A stretch of DNA of 64,000 nucleotides from Polytrichum commune. Its lineage: Eukaryota; Streptophyta; Polytrichopsida; Polytrichales; Polytrichaceae. Both the position numbers and the translations under genes were made by a program. Each line of letters opens with the position of its first letter. Within the stretch, counting starts at the first letter, position 1. Where the stretch lies: contig OX485804.1 of assembly GCA_950295325.1 (NCBI GenBank), positions 39,494,001-39,558,000 of the forward strand. The letters are read 5' to 3'. The notes beneath the pieces are model-generated. The model was not told where the DNA came from and made no database searches. It saw only the letters and a list, made by a program, of their open reading frames with translations. Positions 35,501-48,582 of this stretch are shown here, piece after piece.

Positions 35501-35546
35501 ATTGGCACCTAAATAAGCTACTTAAGGATGTTAGGCCTTGTGCAAA

Positions 35547-38500
35547 TTACTCTTTCTTGGACATAACATTACCTAGAGCTTTCTCTGCCTTCTCAACTGC
35601 TACATCCAGGTCACTTTCCGAAGGAAGCAGTCGTAGAAATGGCAGTGGTAAAAGAGATGACAAGTTGCATACGGCCACGAGAAGCGCCAAATGTTGATAA
35701 TTTTGACTCGTCACTCCAAGTAGCCTGGTGAGACCTGCCCCTAAAAATCCACCTGTCACATTTGCCCCATTGCTGATAGACATCAAAGTCGCAAAGAGTG
35801 TGGCTTCAACTCCAGGTGGACAAAGCCTTGCAGCCAGGACAAGGATCGGCATAAATGATACCTGCAACATATGAGGTTTATAATGTAAGACTTTCATTCA
35901 ACTGATGATGGGCAACAATGATGAAGTACATCTTGAGTGTAAGGTACAGATTACAAATAACATTGATGTTCATGATGCACATAGCATTCTTAAGCGTATG
36001 TAAGGATGTTCTCTTTCTATTCTAGGTTCAAGACATAAATTTCCAAGATTCAAGGTCCTTGATTACGTGCATGAATGCCAAGTATAGTCAAGTGGCAAGA
36101 TCTCATAAGTGGACACCTTCTTGTTAGTTTTGTTCGGACAAAGCCTTCCCCCATCTATTTTCAACTTGGAAAACCTGGCCAAGATGCTTGTCTAGGAAGA
36201 GCGCCCACTACACTACTTAGGTTCCAGTGCAAATGAAATGATTCTTAGGTGATCTGGATACCCTTAAGAATGATTCCATTGGGTATGACCCAGCTCTTCA
36301 ATTGAATCTTTGTAGATGAAAGAAGGCTTTGTGTCTGAATCTGTAGGTAACAATGAGATTGGGGTTGACTAATGAAAGCTTAATGCTTCTTGACAATGCT
36401 CAGCATTCACAAATGTACTCAAGGACGTTGTCTCTTGAAATTTTAAAGTCTTGAAGCTAGATAAGAAAGAGAAAGTCCTTACACATGGTTAAGAATAATA
36501 TATTCATTCACATTAGAAATGGAGGACAACAACCAGAAATGTTATGGAAGCCAGTGGTGTTACCTGACTTAAGACTGCCAACACGAGTGTATCACCCATT
36601 GCAAACCATTCATCACTAATGCCCAACTGCCGATTTAGCCCTGTCACAAGGAGCAACTGGTAAACGATTTCCCACAAGTAAGTATGCATGCCTGAAACAA
36701 GGAAGAACTGCAACAGCATTACATTTTTTTTGTGAAAGCAGTTCACAGAGCAGAGCAGAACTGACCTGTGTGAGGCCCAAAATAGTTCCGAGTATGGTAC
36801 TCCAGAAGAATATTTTCTGTAGCGAAACACGTTTTAAGTACGCGTTGTACACACCGACGCCAATGAGAGATGCCACTGCTGACACAAGTTTAACACGACC
36901 CAGAAACTCAGCTCCAAACCCAAGCTTGTTTGTCCTGCAACCACACCATTATAAAAGAAATCACTTTAGTAAAGTGAAGATGTAAGTGGTCAAGAAAATT
37001 CTCCAAAGGTGTGTTTTTAAAAACAACCTAGTTGGAACATAGGCCCACCTTCAACCTCAACTACAGTTTTCTTTTGTTTACACACAACTACTGGGCTTGC
37101 AGTTGAAGAGTACATGTAACCTCAATAATAGTCCTTCCTATTGGTGCAATTTGTGGAGTGCAGACAAACAATTCATGGATTCTAGTGGAAAGTTTGTTCA
37201 AGAGTAATTGACTCCTACAAGTCCTCTAATCCTCTAATTCTTTGGCCTTGGCGTTCTCTCCAGGGTGCTACATAGTAGTAACAAACAAAATAGGACCAAA
37301 GAAAGTGAACTACAACCATTGCTACTTCTACTCCCGACTAAACCTTGTATCGCAGTTATGCATAGTACAGTAGTTGTGGTTGTGGTTGTTATCAATGCAC
37401 TTTATGCCTCCCTATCCCTCAAAATTAGACCCAAAGAAAGAAAACTACAACCATCAACCATCAACCGCTGGAAGGGTGGTTGTGTGTGAACGCACCTTAA
37501 GTGGTATCATCAGTATTGTAGAATTTCTTTGATTAATCTCGCAAGAGCATTTCCGAGTAGAAAAAAAGAATTACTAGAATTATCCTCTAACTCAACATGA
37601 CATTTTATCAGGAGTTGGTTGTTTTGCATGCAACATCTTCCATGTCTGGTAAATTTTTGGTGCATGCTTGGAGGCAGCATGGAGGTTTGAAAGAAGAACA
37701 CTCTACATCAGCTTTTCGAGGGTCAAACTCATTTTGGCATGCCAAGAGGTGCTACAATATGTTCAGCCCTCAATGAGCCAAAGTAGATTGTTCTTCATTC
37801 AAATTCAAACACTACCTCTGAGCATGTGCCACAAGTGGAAAGAAATTATTGATGTTGTATGCAAAACACCCAATGGCAAATTATAGGGGACCAACTCCCG
37901 ACAAAAAGTTACATTGAATCAAAGGATAACTCCATTGAATCTGAGGTGATGCATCTCAAGCTTACGTGAAAAAGAACCAGGCAGTATCTGATGTTGGAGT
38001 GGCCTGCCAAAGGAAGATGAAGAGAGTGGGCATGAAAATGTTGGGCTCTTTCACAGTCGCCCATAAATAGCCTAACTGGATCCTTGATGTCTCCCTAAAC
38101 CCAGGTCTCCCACTGGGTTCTGTTAAACTGGGTGCTTCGGGATCATATCTGCTCACTGCATTTGAGGACTCCTCTTGCACTAAGCCCGCCACAAGTGATG
38201 TTAATAGTGGTAAAAGAGCTGTTATACCAAACACAAACCTGCAAGTGACACAAAAACATCATGTATTAGAGCTACATACTTTCATTTTGAGCTGATTATG
38301 GCAGAAATGACTTGATGAAAATCAATTCATTCATGAAGTGCACTTTTTATATCAGTTGGACACCTTAATGCTATTTAAGATTTGAGAAATGGGTGCACTT
38401 GGATGCAATATATGCTTCGAATTTTGATCCTAGATGTCACATATGAGTATATTTTTATTTTCTCCTTGACATAAGATGATATACCAAATACAGTTTCAAA

Positions 38501-41500
38501 CCCACAAATAAATATAAATATGATATTGAGATATGGCGAGGGCTCGTATAGATTGTATATATAGGGTCTAAGGTGCATTGAGCCCCCTAGACCTTTAAGG
38601 GTTAAGTTTCCTCTGCCTTCCTCTTCAATAACTTGAAAAGGTACCAGAATTCAGTCTAAGGTGAATATGTGCATGTTGATTAAGTAGAGTTACAATGCCC
38701 CCATCATTGAACCTTATGAGATGCCAAAACAGTCAACTTTTAATTCAGCAGAACTTTTGTTCAAGAGTTGGTTGTTTTGCAATAACACTTTTCATGCTCA
38801 GTAAGTTTTTGGTGCATGCTTGAAGTTGGTGTAGGATTTGAACAAATAACATTCTATATTGGTTCTATATCGGTTCACTGAGGGCCAAACTCATTTTAAC
38901 ACCTCTTGGCATGCCAAAATGAGGTTGACCTTCAATGAGCTAATGTAGAGCGTTCTTCATTCAAACCTCCACACCAACTCCAACCATGCACCAAAACTTA
39001 CCGAACATAGAACATGTTGTATGCCAAACAACTATCTCCCGACCAAAAGTCCCAGTGAATTGAAGGATAACTCAATATTTGCTGGAACAACCAGGAAAAG
39101 GTCACCAAATCAGTACCTCACACCATAATTGTCCACAAGGTAGCCACTAAAATATGCACTGACGATTCCTCCTATTGCAGATGAACCCCAACATAGCGAT
39201 TGCAGCGAGCCCGATGTGCCTTGAGACTCACCTCTGGCTCTTTCAACAACCATGGAGTCCACCACCTGCGTAACCCACAAATATGTTGTTTTAAGGTAAG
39301 AAGGCGTAATTCAGTTACCTAAAGTGGACACCTATATTTGAGTGATGGGTGGTTAGGTGCAGATCTAAGAAAGGACACCGAAAAGGCATCATGTGTTTAT
39401 AAGAGATTGGACCACATGCTCAAAAAATTTTAACCATTCTAAGCTCAACAGTCAACATCCTAAGTTGGGGGACCTACATGGCCTTCTAATGGCTCACTGA
39501 TCGTCAGTGGACTTTGATAATTGATAACAATTCAAGGTTAGCTCCAAAACTTTCTGGGATAGATTTTGGCTTTGTCAGATACATTTGCAGCCACATAGAA
39601 ATGTCAGCCTCACAAATAAGGCAGCAACCAGTTAACGTAACCAAACAAGGCCCATCTTCCTTAATAACAAGAAACATGCCCCTTAAAACAACAGAACTGG
39701 CTCCGCAGCAGAGAGATAATTAAAATAATAAAATGAAATCGACCTAGATATAATGTCACCAATCTGCACTCGGATCCATGGAGCTCCCAATTTGCTTCGG
39801 TGCAAAACCGGTTTGAGTTGCATCCTGTTTCTTGATAACAGCTATATTTGCTATCCAATATCAATAAAATAGTGTCAATTTTTGGCATGTTGAGCTCATG
39901 GTGTCTGATGTCATACTTACAACATCAGAGAAGGCTACCGATAGAGAGCTGAGAAGAATTGCTGAGACAGCAGCATACTTATTGTGCACTATTGTGGCCA
40001 ACGCCCCCCAAGCTGCCGCTCCCAACAAGCCACAGAGAACCAGATATGAACGCCTTCGATACCCAAACAAGGGAACTCCATCACTGCATCACATAGCAAG
40101 CAGCTATCATTCTTAATGCTTAAAAGGACCAGAGGTGTGTTTATACAGGATACGTGATGAATTGTAAAACCCCCCCAACAAGTCTTTGAGGTGATGTTTT
40201 TATTTGGTCTATGATAGTGAAACCGTATTTAGCACAACAATTTGAATTAATGGAAATGAAAATAAAGTCATATGTGAGAACGGTGGTTAGATATATGTGG
40301 TATGTAGTCAAGTCTAGGTCATTCATACGAGCTCAAATCTCCCGATAATGTTGAGCTCCCAATCATGCAATTTAGTGTGCCTTGGCACTGGAAGAAATAA
40401 TGCATATGATAAATAAGACACACTTGATATTTTTTGCTTGAAATATCACATTTCCAGCAGGATATTTGAAGGAATTACTTGCTTACCTGATAAACCCATA
40501 GAGAGGCTTGATTAGCCACGGAAGAGCAGACAAGCCTGCATACAATGCTGCCTGTGCCATACCCACAATTGTTTTAAATGAAACATTATGACAATAATGT
40601 AGTCATTATTACTTCGCAAAGTTAAGTACTCCTAGTGAAGTAAAATGCTTGATATTCACAATAAATGATACTTAGCATTTGTAAGTGACATTCCAAAAAT
40701 TATGGTGAAATTATTGTGCAATTCTCTCTGTATACCACTAGCTTTGATAGCATTTCTCCTTTGCATGTTCGCCACTCGAAACACAGCAGTGCACATCAGT
40801 TTAGCTATAGACTTGTCTTATCCAGTGAAGGGGAAATTATTCCAAAACTTATGGGGGTAAGGGCTAAGGACATGACTTGGAATTGCTAGTCATCTCGCAC
40901 TAATTGTGTGTTTCATATTCTATATGAAATGGGTGCGGAGCTAAAATGTCTGTTTAAGGCCCACTTATCTTACATACAGAACAGACACCTGACCAAAAAA
41001 AATTAAGCGACAATGAAGTAATTACCTCTGCAGGATCAAGTCCTAAGTCATCTTTGAGAAAATATCTAACGGCTAATTGAGCAAGCCCAAGAATTCCCTG
41101 CACGAAGTAGACCATTGCTATTGCTATTGTATCTGGCGACATTTCCACCCCATACAACTCCCATCTTTTCCTTCTTGACGGTTGTGCCTCTCGTTCAAAT
41201 TGAGGTGCGTTCATTGCCGCCTCCTGCATCGCGACTTCTTCCTGATCCTTCGATTCATGATCTTGACCTTTTGTGTGTACACCTACAGAACAAAATATGA
41301 AATAGTAATCACATGATATTGAAATTACAAGCAGAGAGTTCATAGGACACGATGCAATTACTTGTTTGCAGCAGCTGTCAAACCCAATGAAACATACTAC
41401 AGTCTTTTGCAGTGCTTCCACAGGACTGACCTAGAAGAGTTTTGAGAAGACATAAACTTCTCAATTACATACCATCTCAAAATCCAGGGTTTGATGTTGA

Positions 41501-42874
41501 GTTAATGTCATTACATACTTCAGGACTTCATATTTTTTCAATGCAAACTCAGCATTTAGCTAATGACTCATCAAACATGGACTCCACTCACAGTTCAATC
41601 TATACAATACAGAACCAAAACATAAGAATTGCAATCCTATGTTGGGTAGGCATTGGTTCATTACTTCACATGAATATTGGAATTATAAGCAGAGTTCATA
41701 GTACACAATGCCAATTACTTGCAACAGCTGTCAAACCCACTGACACATACTACAATTTAGTGCAGTGCTTCCACAGAACCTACGCAAAAAGAATTCTGAG
41801 AAGACATAGAGAATTTCAAGTAAATGCCATCTCAAAATGCACATGGCCAGGGTGTAATGTTGAGTTGATGTTGCCATATATTCTTCAGGGCTTCATAAAT
41901 TTTCACTAACAAACTCCAACTTTATCTAAATGGCTCATTAAAATTTGATTCCACTCAGAGTTCAATCTATATAACACAGAACCAAAAGATTAAAATTGCA
42001 AAACCCCCCTATGTATGGTCGGGCATTGAGTCATTCATGAAATTGAATCAGTGTTAAATCCGTGTTGACATATAAATCTAAAGATTTCCAATGACCAGCC
42101 ATCAAACCCACTGACACATACTACAGTCTACCTACTGCAGTGTCCACAGAACTAACCCAAAAAGGGTTCTGAGAAGACATAGAAACTCTCTAATGAATAC
42201 CATCTCGATATGCAAGTAGCTAGGGTTTAATGTTGAGTTGATGTCGTCGCATACCCTTCAGGTTTTCATATTTTCTCAGTGTGTACTCAACATGTAGCTC
42301 ATGACTCATTAAGTATTGATTCAACTCACAGTTGAACCTATACAATACAAAACAAAAATTACAACCCTATATTTGGTACGTATTGATTCATTGATGTAAC
42401 TGAATCACTGTAAAATCAGTGTTGACATATGGATCTAGAGGTTTGTGATGATCAGCTGTCAAACCCACTGACACATACTTTAGTCTACTGCAGTGGTTCC
42501 ACAGAACTGACCCAAAAAAATTCTAAGATCTAGAAACCCTCCACTGAATACCACCTCAAAAATGTAGGTGGCCAGGGTATAATATTTTTCGGTGCAAACT
42601 CAACATTTAGCTAAATGAGTCATTAAACATTAATTCAACCCACAGTTCAATATATATAAACAGTCTGGAAAAAATAAAAGATTGCAACCCTATGTTTGGT
42701 TAGCGTTGCTTCATTGATGTAATTAAAAATCAGTGTTGATAACACATGGATCTCACCAGTCTTTGAAGTGTCTATAACAATTGCCTCTTCAGCTGGAACA
42801 GGCACATACATTCCTTTGTCTGTAGGACTGCCACGGCGGCCTGTCAGACCGTCTGCTGACCCTTGGCCCCTCAT
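35547..42874 (-). CDS. folate-biopterin transporter, FBT1/BT1 family (MFS), probably plastidial
   Basis: Exons 42757-42874, 41026-41282, 40487-40551, 39921-40083, 39117-39265, 37966-38238, 36766-36934, 36564-36656 and 35547-35861 join in frame to about 533 aa. Family signatures include [80 protein letters not shown] and the terminal [20 protein letters not shown] block. The string of hydrophobic segments fits a 12-TM carrier moving folates or pterins. Similarity is to the plant chloroplast envelope FBT1 type rather than the FBT4-like branch. An acidic, polar leader precedes the first membrane segment. The initiator is uncertain: ATG at 42874 is the first in-frame methionine, but an acceptor-like site near 42899 could add residues from an upstream transit-peptide exon not identified here. 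Introns hold tandem and fold-back repeats. Confidence 0.9.
35982..36500. mobile_element. fold-back TIR element (TAGCATTCTTAAG ends), about 519 bp
   Basis: The left half (TAGCATTCTTAAGCGTATG, TGTTCTCTTTCTATTCTAGG, CAAGGTCCTTGATTACGTGC) is complementary to the right half (CTCAAGGACGTTG, GAAGCTAGATAAGAAAGAGA, CACATGGTTAAGAATAA) across a spacer. It sits in the last intron of the FBT gene. Confidence 0.65.
37601..37908. mobile_element. fold-back element, second copy
   Basis: Same arms as 38754-39049 (GGAGTTGGTTGTTTTGCATG; GGTGCATGCTTGGAGGCAGC; CTCAATGAGCCAAAGTAG; CCAACTCCCGAC). The right arm is interrupted by about 20 bp. It lies in the neighbouring FBT-gene intron. Confidence 0.65.
38754..39049. 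mobile_element. fold-back element, about 296 bp, FBT-gene intron
   Basis: Nearly the whole element is a long imperfect hairpin. The left arm (GTTGGTTGTTTTGC, GGTGCATGCTTGAAGTTGGTG, GGGCCAAACTCATTTT) is complementary to the right arm (GACCTTCAATGAGC, CATTCAAACCTCCACACCAA, GCAAA-like motif, CCAAACAACTATCTCCCGAC). No ORF. Confidence 0.7.
39325..39545 (+). repeat. CACCTATATTTGAG interspersed repeat in FBT intron
   Basis: GGACACCTATATTTGAGTGA, AGGACACCGAAAAGGCATCA, GAGATTGGACCACATGCTCA and TTGGGGGACCTACATGGCC match the family. Confidence 0.55.
41372..42740. repeat. four-unit tandem repeat (about 353-371 bp) in FBT-gene intron
   Basis: Anchors CAGCTGTCAAACCCACTGAC start at 41372, 41725, 42096 and 42453. 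Each unit continues with CATACTACAGTC, GCAGTGCTTCCACAGAAC, GAGAAGACATAGA, TACCATCTCAAAAT, TTCAATCTATACAATACAGA and a TTGCAATCCTATGTT block. Confidence 0.8.
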
Positions 42875-44220
42875 TTGTCCAATATCTCCAGAATCAAAAT
42901 AAGTACCTCAGAAAAGAATATCGCAATTCAGTTTCCTCCAACTGAAGAGGCTCCACGATTCTATATCCAAGTTTCGCAATGGGTTCACCCATAGAATGGC
43001 TGCAATTTTGAATGACTGCTTTCAAAGAGTTGACACACAGTCCTGCCACAGCTGAGAACCCTAATAATCATCACATTCGGCCCACATCATTTCTCATACA
43101 GATTCCCCTGCCTGCCGCATGCCTCACAATTCCCTTCCAACTTCTTGTTGAGAGAACTCAAAACCTTGGTCTTTTTTGAAGATGGATTTTATAATCAAAG
43201 AGAATTTTGACTGTGAGTAATTTCTCTCCTGGGGCCGTGTGTATTCCACTGGAGCCGGGGAGTCAGACTACTTATGATGATGCCCCTACATGAACCAACA
43301 AGAATTTGAGAGAGGAATTCCAGTGCTGCAAAAGAAAAGCACCATTGCAAAAAATACTGCAATAAAGAAGAACTACCATATTCACAAAATCATCCTTAAT
43401 GCCCACATGAGAATGGAGGAATGGAATGGGTAAAACATAGATGAAGCATAAAACCAAAAAAAATCCCCCTCACCGACTGCAGCCTCAAAATGACCCAATC
43501 TTCATCACCACTACCATGACCTAACCCATACAGCAAATGTCAGAAAGAAATAAAAAGTGGCAGAACGAGTTCGGACAGCACAATGTGAGGAGCGAGAGAA
43601 ACGATGATCCAGAAACCTTGATGGACATGATGATTTTCCACAAAAAAATGGATTCACAAAAATAGGTGTGGAATAGTCCAACCCGTATACCTATAGAAGA
43701 AGGCCTTCCCAGCTGCCACCTCCTCCAAGTCCACAACACTATGTTCAAACTACTTAAGTAGGTTTGCTCTCTCACAACATTGTGTCAGCAACAAGCTCTC
43801 CGAAAACTGTCAATATCTTCACAGATTGTTCGAGAGCTGGTGAGAAATGATCCACTCGTTCTCCAGCATTCAAGAAGAAGGAGAAGAAGGAGGAGGAGGA
43901 GGACCGCTTTGGAGCCTGTTTGTATGCTTTAAGTATCTGTAGTTAAAGGCTTAAAGGTCAGCGAGTATGTGAGATTGTGAGAAAATTGATAGAGTGTCTG
44001 GGACTGTGAGAGAGTGACAGGCTTCTGGAAGTTTAGGACCTGGATTTAGATTGCTTTGCAGCTGACTCGCAGGCTTGTCGCGGTGAATGGTGCGGAGCGG
44101 AGCTGCAACGGGGGAGACAAAAGAGACAATAGCCACGTGGGACCCCGTATCCTCCCGCGGACGGTATACTGACCGGTATATGGCACTCTAAGACATTATA
44201 GTTAGAGTCCACCTTTGATA
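42875..44220 (-). other. FBT-gene 5' region, transcription start and first exon unresolved
   Basis: No in-frame methionine precedes 42874. An open minus-strand stretch at about 42905-43070 (including ATG then GEPIAKLGYR) ends in TGA before it can join the recognised exon. A Ser/Leu-rich frame with ATG near 43629 (MSIKVSGSSFLSLL) looks targeting-peptide-like but lacks proof of splicing. A purine-rich GAAGAAGGAGGAGGAGG stretch at about 43871-43904 may be 5' UTR. Confidence 0.4.
44131..44141 (-). promoter_or_regulatory. G-box upstream of the FBT gene
   Basis: GCCACGTGGG contains the perfect palindromic G-box core CACGTG (44134-44139) in the GC-richer stretch (43.9-44.2 kb) that lies 5' of the transporter gene. 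G-boxes bind plant bZIP and bHLH factors. A single site is weak evidence for a promoter. Confidence 0.35.
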
Positions 44221-46849
44221 TATGTTAACACTTCTGAGCAAGAAAGTTTTAACACTTATGTGGTGTTGAAACTTTAACAAGTTATGGGGGGTAGCATTGA
44301 CAATTTGTTACACCTACATGAACAACACTTGTGTGACTTTGGAATTAAAAACAATAATACTTACATAATAAAGAATGATAATTCAAAAGATATGAATGTC
44401 ATCACATATATAAGCGTAATGAAAGAAAGAAAGAAAAATCTATAATATTTTGATGAGATTCATGTGCACATCAAAAGTTGTAACACGAACTGCCGTGATC
44501 AACATGTGGACAACAGGCTCACATTCATGCCGGTACCTTGTACGGGCGTTATTTTTTCTTTTCTTTCTTTTTGCACACTGAGACCTTATTTCCTTTTGAA
44601 GTGTTCAAATGCTTTGGATGAGGGATGTAACATCACTAGGTTTTTGTTCTAAAATTTGTTTCTAGGTCATTAATGCACACCTAGAAACAAACGTGTGCAT
44701 TCATAGTGGGTCCAGTTCCATTCTTTAGAGATACCAATGCCAATTGTTCCAATAAGGTAGTTGTAGGGTTTAGGGTTAGAGTTATCGTCAATATTATCCA
44801 AGTTAGAAAAATTCATAGCCTCACTTTCATCCAAATTAATGTTTATCAAAGTGAACACATTGAAGGGAGGAGTATAATTCTATAAAATTTCTTAATAATT
44901 AACAATTAACACATACTAGTGTATTTTGTGATTTTTTTTTTTTTTTTTTTTTTTTTTGGGGGGGGGGGGAGGACAATTTTTCTCAATGCATGTGTGATTC
45001 TAACACTTGTTGGGGTAACACATCTCAAGGGTGGATTGTACGTGTAAAGCCCCTAATAGGGGACAAAACTATGGGTTTGATCCATCTTTGAATTTTTTAT
45101 ATATTAAGAGCTTGTTAGCTCATTGTATTGCAAGCTTGTTTTTTACAAATTGGGTGAAACTTCATGGAACATTTTGAGAGAATTCTAGGATCCCAAAGAG
45201 GATTTGTCCACGAGACTCGCCAACCCTAAATCCCAGCAAGGGCTAAATACCCATCTCTTTGAGTTGGGCCCCACCATAGTTACCCAAAGTGAAAATGCAA
45301 TTCGTTATATTACATCATGTTTCTTCTTGTATTAGATTATTTGACTACAAATTAGTGTTAGAGGGTGCGAAGTAGTCTAGAGGGATAGATGCATTAACCA
45401 CAAACCCACCGGGGGGGGGTGAGCTTTCATTAGACGTCATTTACCTTGGTAATAATGGTAGGGGTTGAACTCAAAGTGGAGTTAACCATAGGCTAACACG
45501 GGAATTACAGCCACCCATCCTAGTACGACAGGCCACAAAGCCAATTTGAATAGCACACCACCACTCTTTGAGCATGTTAATTCTAAGCCTTAAGAAAACT
45601 TGGATGAGTTTATGAATATGCTTTTGAACTTGCCTTTTTCACCATGAGCTTCCCCAAGACTTTATGCATAATTCTATAGAAAATGACCTCTCACCTCATG
45701 TGTAGACTTGGGCTTCACGGGGTTTGTGGAAACTCATTCATCGTGGATGACATGGTTATAGTAAAACGAAACCCCCCTACAGGGTTGATTGTTGATTCAT
45801 TCCAATTGGAAACCATTAGACTAATTCAAGTCTCTAAAGCCATTGTCAAAGTTGAAATATCAAGAAATAGTCACTTGAAGTTATAGAACAATTCTCTGTA
45901 GTTCCATCTCTCTAATGGATGAGTTTACGTAAACACCATGAGTCCTTGGCATCATGTGTGGTGTCACACCTTGTGGGATCCAAGTTCAAGTATAACTGGA
46001 CTAAATTCAAGTCCAAAATTATAATATGTTAATTTCTATCATAGGATCCTAAGATAGGATTGTATGATAAGATTCTTCATATATGCAAAATTAATTATGA
46101 TAATATTATAACCGTTATTTTGGTGGAATTTTCACTATTTAACCAGTATTTATACAACAAGTATTGACATGCTGTGCTGCGAACAAAGAGTTTTTGCTTC
46201 GACACCGTTGAAGGAGAGTGGTGCTCTAATTAGAAGACTTGTTAATCAAATTCACTACAAGTTGTTATTATCTCTCTATGTTAGGTACACTAAATATCAT
46301 ATTTAGTGTCACTTTCTATTTGGAGTTACACATTGCTATATCCTTTTTGCCACTGATGTAATTTCCTACCAAGTAAAGTTGTTATTATTCTATAATGTCC
46401 AAACAACAAATTTGACGTTTGTAGGCAGAATATGAGATATGCAATAAATAGATACAACATTGGGTAATTTCAAATAGTATGTGACATTGAATGCAATATT
46501 TTAGTGCAGTGCACCGGAGTAAGCAAAATGAATAGTGTATTTTATCCGAGTTTTTTGTGCACATCGTGAACAACTCTCACTGGCTAAACCAACCCTAAAA
46601 GTGGCCCTTGCTGGTAAGAACCGTTCATTGGTGGCCTGCCCCAGTATGTGTGGGTATGCTATAAGTGTACTACAAGAAGACAAGTTGATAGCACACCTAA
46701 TGAAAAGAGAGTTGCACCAATACTCTTGATATCTTGTAAAAAGTGATAACTTCATGTGGGCTCACATTCTTCTATTCCCCACAAAAATGTTAGGGTGAGA
46801 GGGTATTAAGGTAGACATGCTAATTCCAACATGGCAATAATTTGGACAC
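44221..46849. other. intergenic between FBT and DUF1295 genes, no gene seen
   Basis: AT-rich, with the poly(T)-poly(G) tract and a G-run near 45411-45418. Short overlapping frames without motifs. Confidence 0.5.
44932..44969 (+). repeat. poly(T) then poly(G) tract
   Basis: About 26 T followed by about 12 G. Long homopolymers of this kind are error-prone in assemblies, so exact lengths are doubtful. Confidence 0.9.
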
Positions 46850-47090
46850 CTATATTTGAGTGGTATGTGTTTGGGTGTGGATTGAAGAATGCACATAAGA
46901 AAGACATGTGTTTAGAAGGAGATTGGATTACATGTTAAAATATGTTGAGTATTCTAGGTTCATTAGTCAACATAGTTGGGAGGGACTTAGATGACCACTT
47001 AATGAGCATGAGAATCTTCACTTTGAAAATGACTACGATTTTTATTTGAGCTCCAAAACTGACTACCAACATAATTCAAATTTCCTAATC
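46850..47090 (+). repeat. CACCTATATTTGAG interspersed repeat
   Basis: GGACACCTATATTTGAGTGG, GAAAGACATGTGTTTAGAAG, TTGAGTATTCTAGGTTCATT, GAGCATGAGAATCTTCACTT and TTTGAGCTCCAAAACTGA form the clearest copy. Confidence 0.55.
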
Positions 47091-47151
47091 ATCTCATTTG
47101 TGTGTTCCATATCTTACTAAAAGTGGGTACATATGAATTGGGCACATCTAC

Positions 47152-47373
47152 CTTATTGCATACGAGTGTAGTACATACCTCTCATCCATCCAATTGAGAA
47201 GCCATTGAACAGCATGCAGTTCAAAGTTTACATTTTAAAGTTGATTTGACATCAAAATTAGATCTAAAGACCCCAAATTAGTGTATTAAAAAAATTATAT
47301 TTCAGGGCGGGGGGGGGGGGTCAAGTTTGTAAGTTGGATGGATGAGAGGTGTGCTCTTATGCAAAGATTCCCT
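47152..47373. mobile_element. MITE with ATTGCATACGAG ends, copy 2
   Basis: Ends TTATTGCATACGAG...CTCTCATCCATCCAA and TTGGATGGATGAGAGGTGTG...CTTATGCAAAGATT form an inverted repeat of the same type as 2941-3168. A run of G (47306-47320) sits near the middle. Confidence 0.6.
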
Positions 47374-48582
47374 AACAGCAAAGTGTTAGCTTTCAAAGGA
47401 AAGAAATGGGGACTGGTGTAAACTAAAACAATACCACTTATCGCATCAATTCATCATGGACAAGGTTAAGGTGCACACACTCCAGAAAGTTTGCTAACAC
47501 ATTCTCAATATCCTAGGATACAAATCATTACAACCAACTGCAGCTTTACACCAAGTCTAGACATTTCCAGTTTATTTTCTATGTTCAAAGCTTCTATGGC
47601 AGTAGACCTCCGCGATTCAGAAAATATGAAAATAGAGAGATTATAAAATTGTCAGGACAGCAATGGTTCTAGTAACCCAATTCACCAACTACAAGTGATA
47701 CATGTGCATGATTGTGTGAGAGTAGTAAAAGCCAACACTTCAAAATGACCAATAGACTATTGATCAAGAAAGATCAACAAGAAAAGTCATTATTCATTTG
47801 CACTCCAGCAAGAGAAAAGCCTACTTTTGGGTATTAAAGCGCATGAAGTGTAGGAGCACTTTGTGTTAAAGTTATAAGTTGCACAACTTGAATACAAAAA
47901 ATATACCTGAGTTGGTTTAGAAGAGTGCATGTTTACAAAATTTGTGTTCCATGTACACTAAGCATCACAATTCACAGCTTGTTACTATAAAGCCCAAGCA
48001 CCTCAAGGACATTGGTCTGAAACCAGCCCGGAAAAGACCTACGACGTAAAAGATGTCTAATCTGGCATTAGTTGTACATCTGTAACAGAGCACATACTGA
48101 AGGAATCCAATGGGCTTTACAAACATGCTTGGGAATTAGCAGATAACACCTCAACATAGCCCAAAATATCTTCAGAGAAATTAAAGACAGCTCTCATGTT
48201 TTCTGAGACGTGGCTCTTTCAAGGTCCTTGACCCAGAAGGTCACATTGTGAGATATGATGTGAAGTGATGTTCTTGCATGATGAAACCTTGCGCATATTA
48301 TGATTGAAAACCTTGTATGGCTGCAAAGGTAACGGCCAATTTGGACTGCTGGTTTTCTAATCTGTCATAGTCCACAAACTTTTTCACTTGAGTCCCCGGT
48401 CGATGCGCCTATATGCATGCTTAAACATACTACTGACTCTCAATAAATGCACTAGAGCCCCACAATTTCCAAAGTGCATGGATGGAGATATACCAACACT
48501 GGATTGCTAACAAAAGATGGAAGTTAATAGATGAGTATCCTTACTTAACAATCCTAAGATAAAATGCCCTTTTCTGTTACAA
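47374..48582 (-). other. 3' flank of the DUF1295 gene
   Basis: No coding motif. The part nearest 48582 should include its 3' UTR. Confidence 0.4.

Noticed and set aside
36661-36695. Stronger acceptor TTGTTTCAG for the 36564-36656 transporter exon
   Set aside because: It would break the reading frame; the acceptor ending at 36657 keeps the conserved [11 protein letters not shown] junction.
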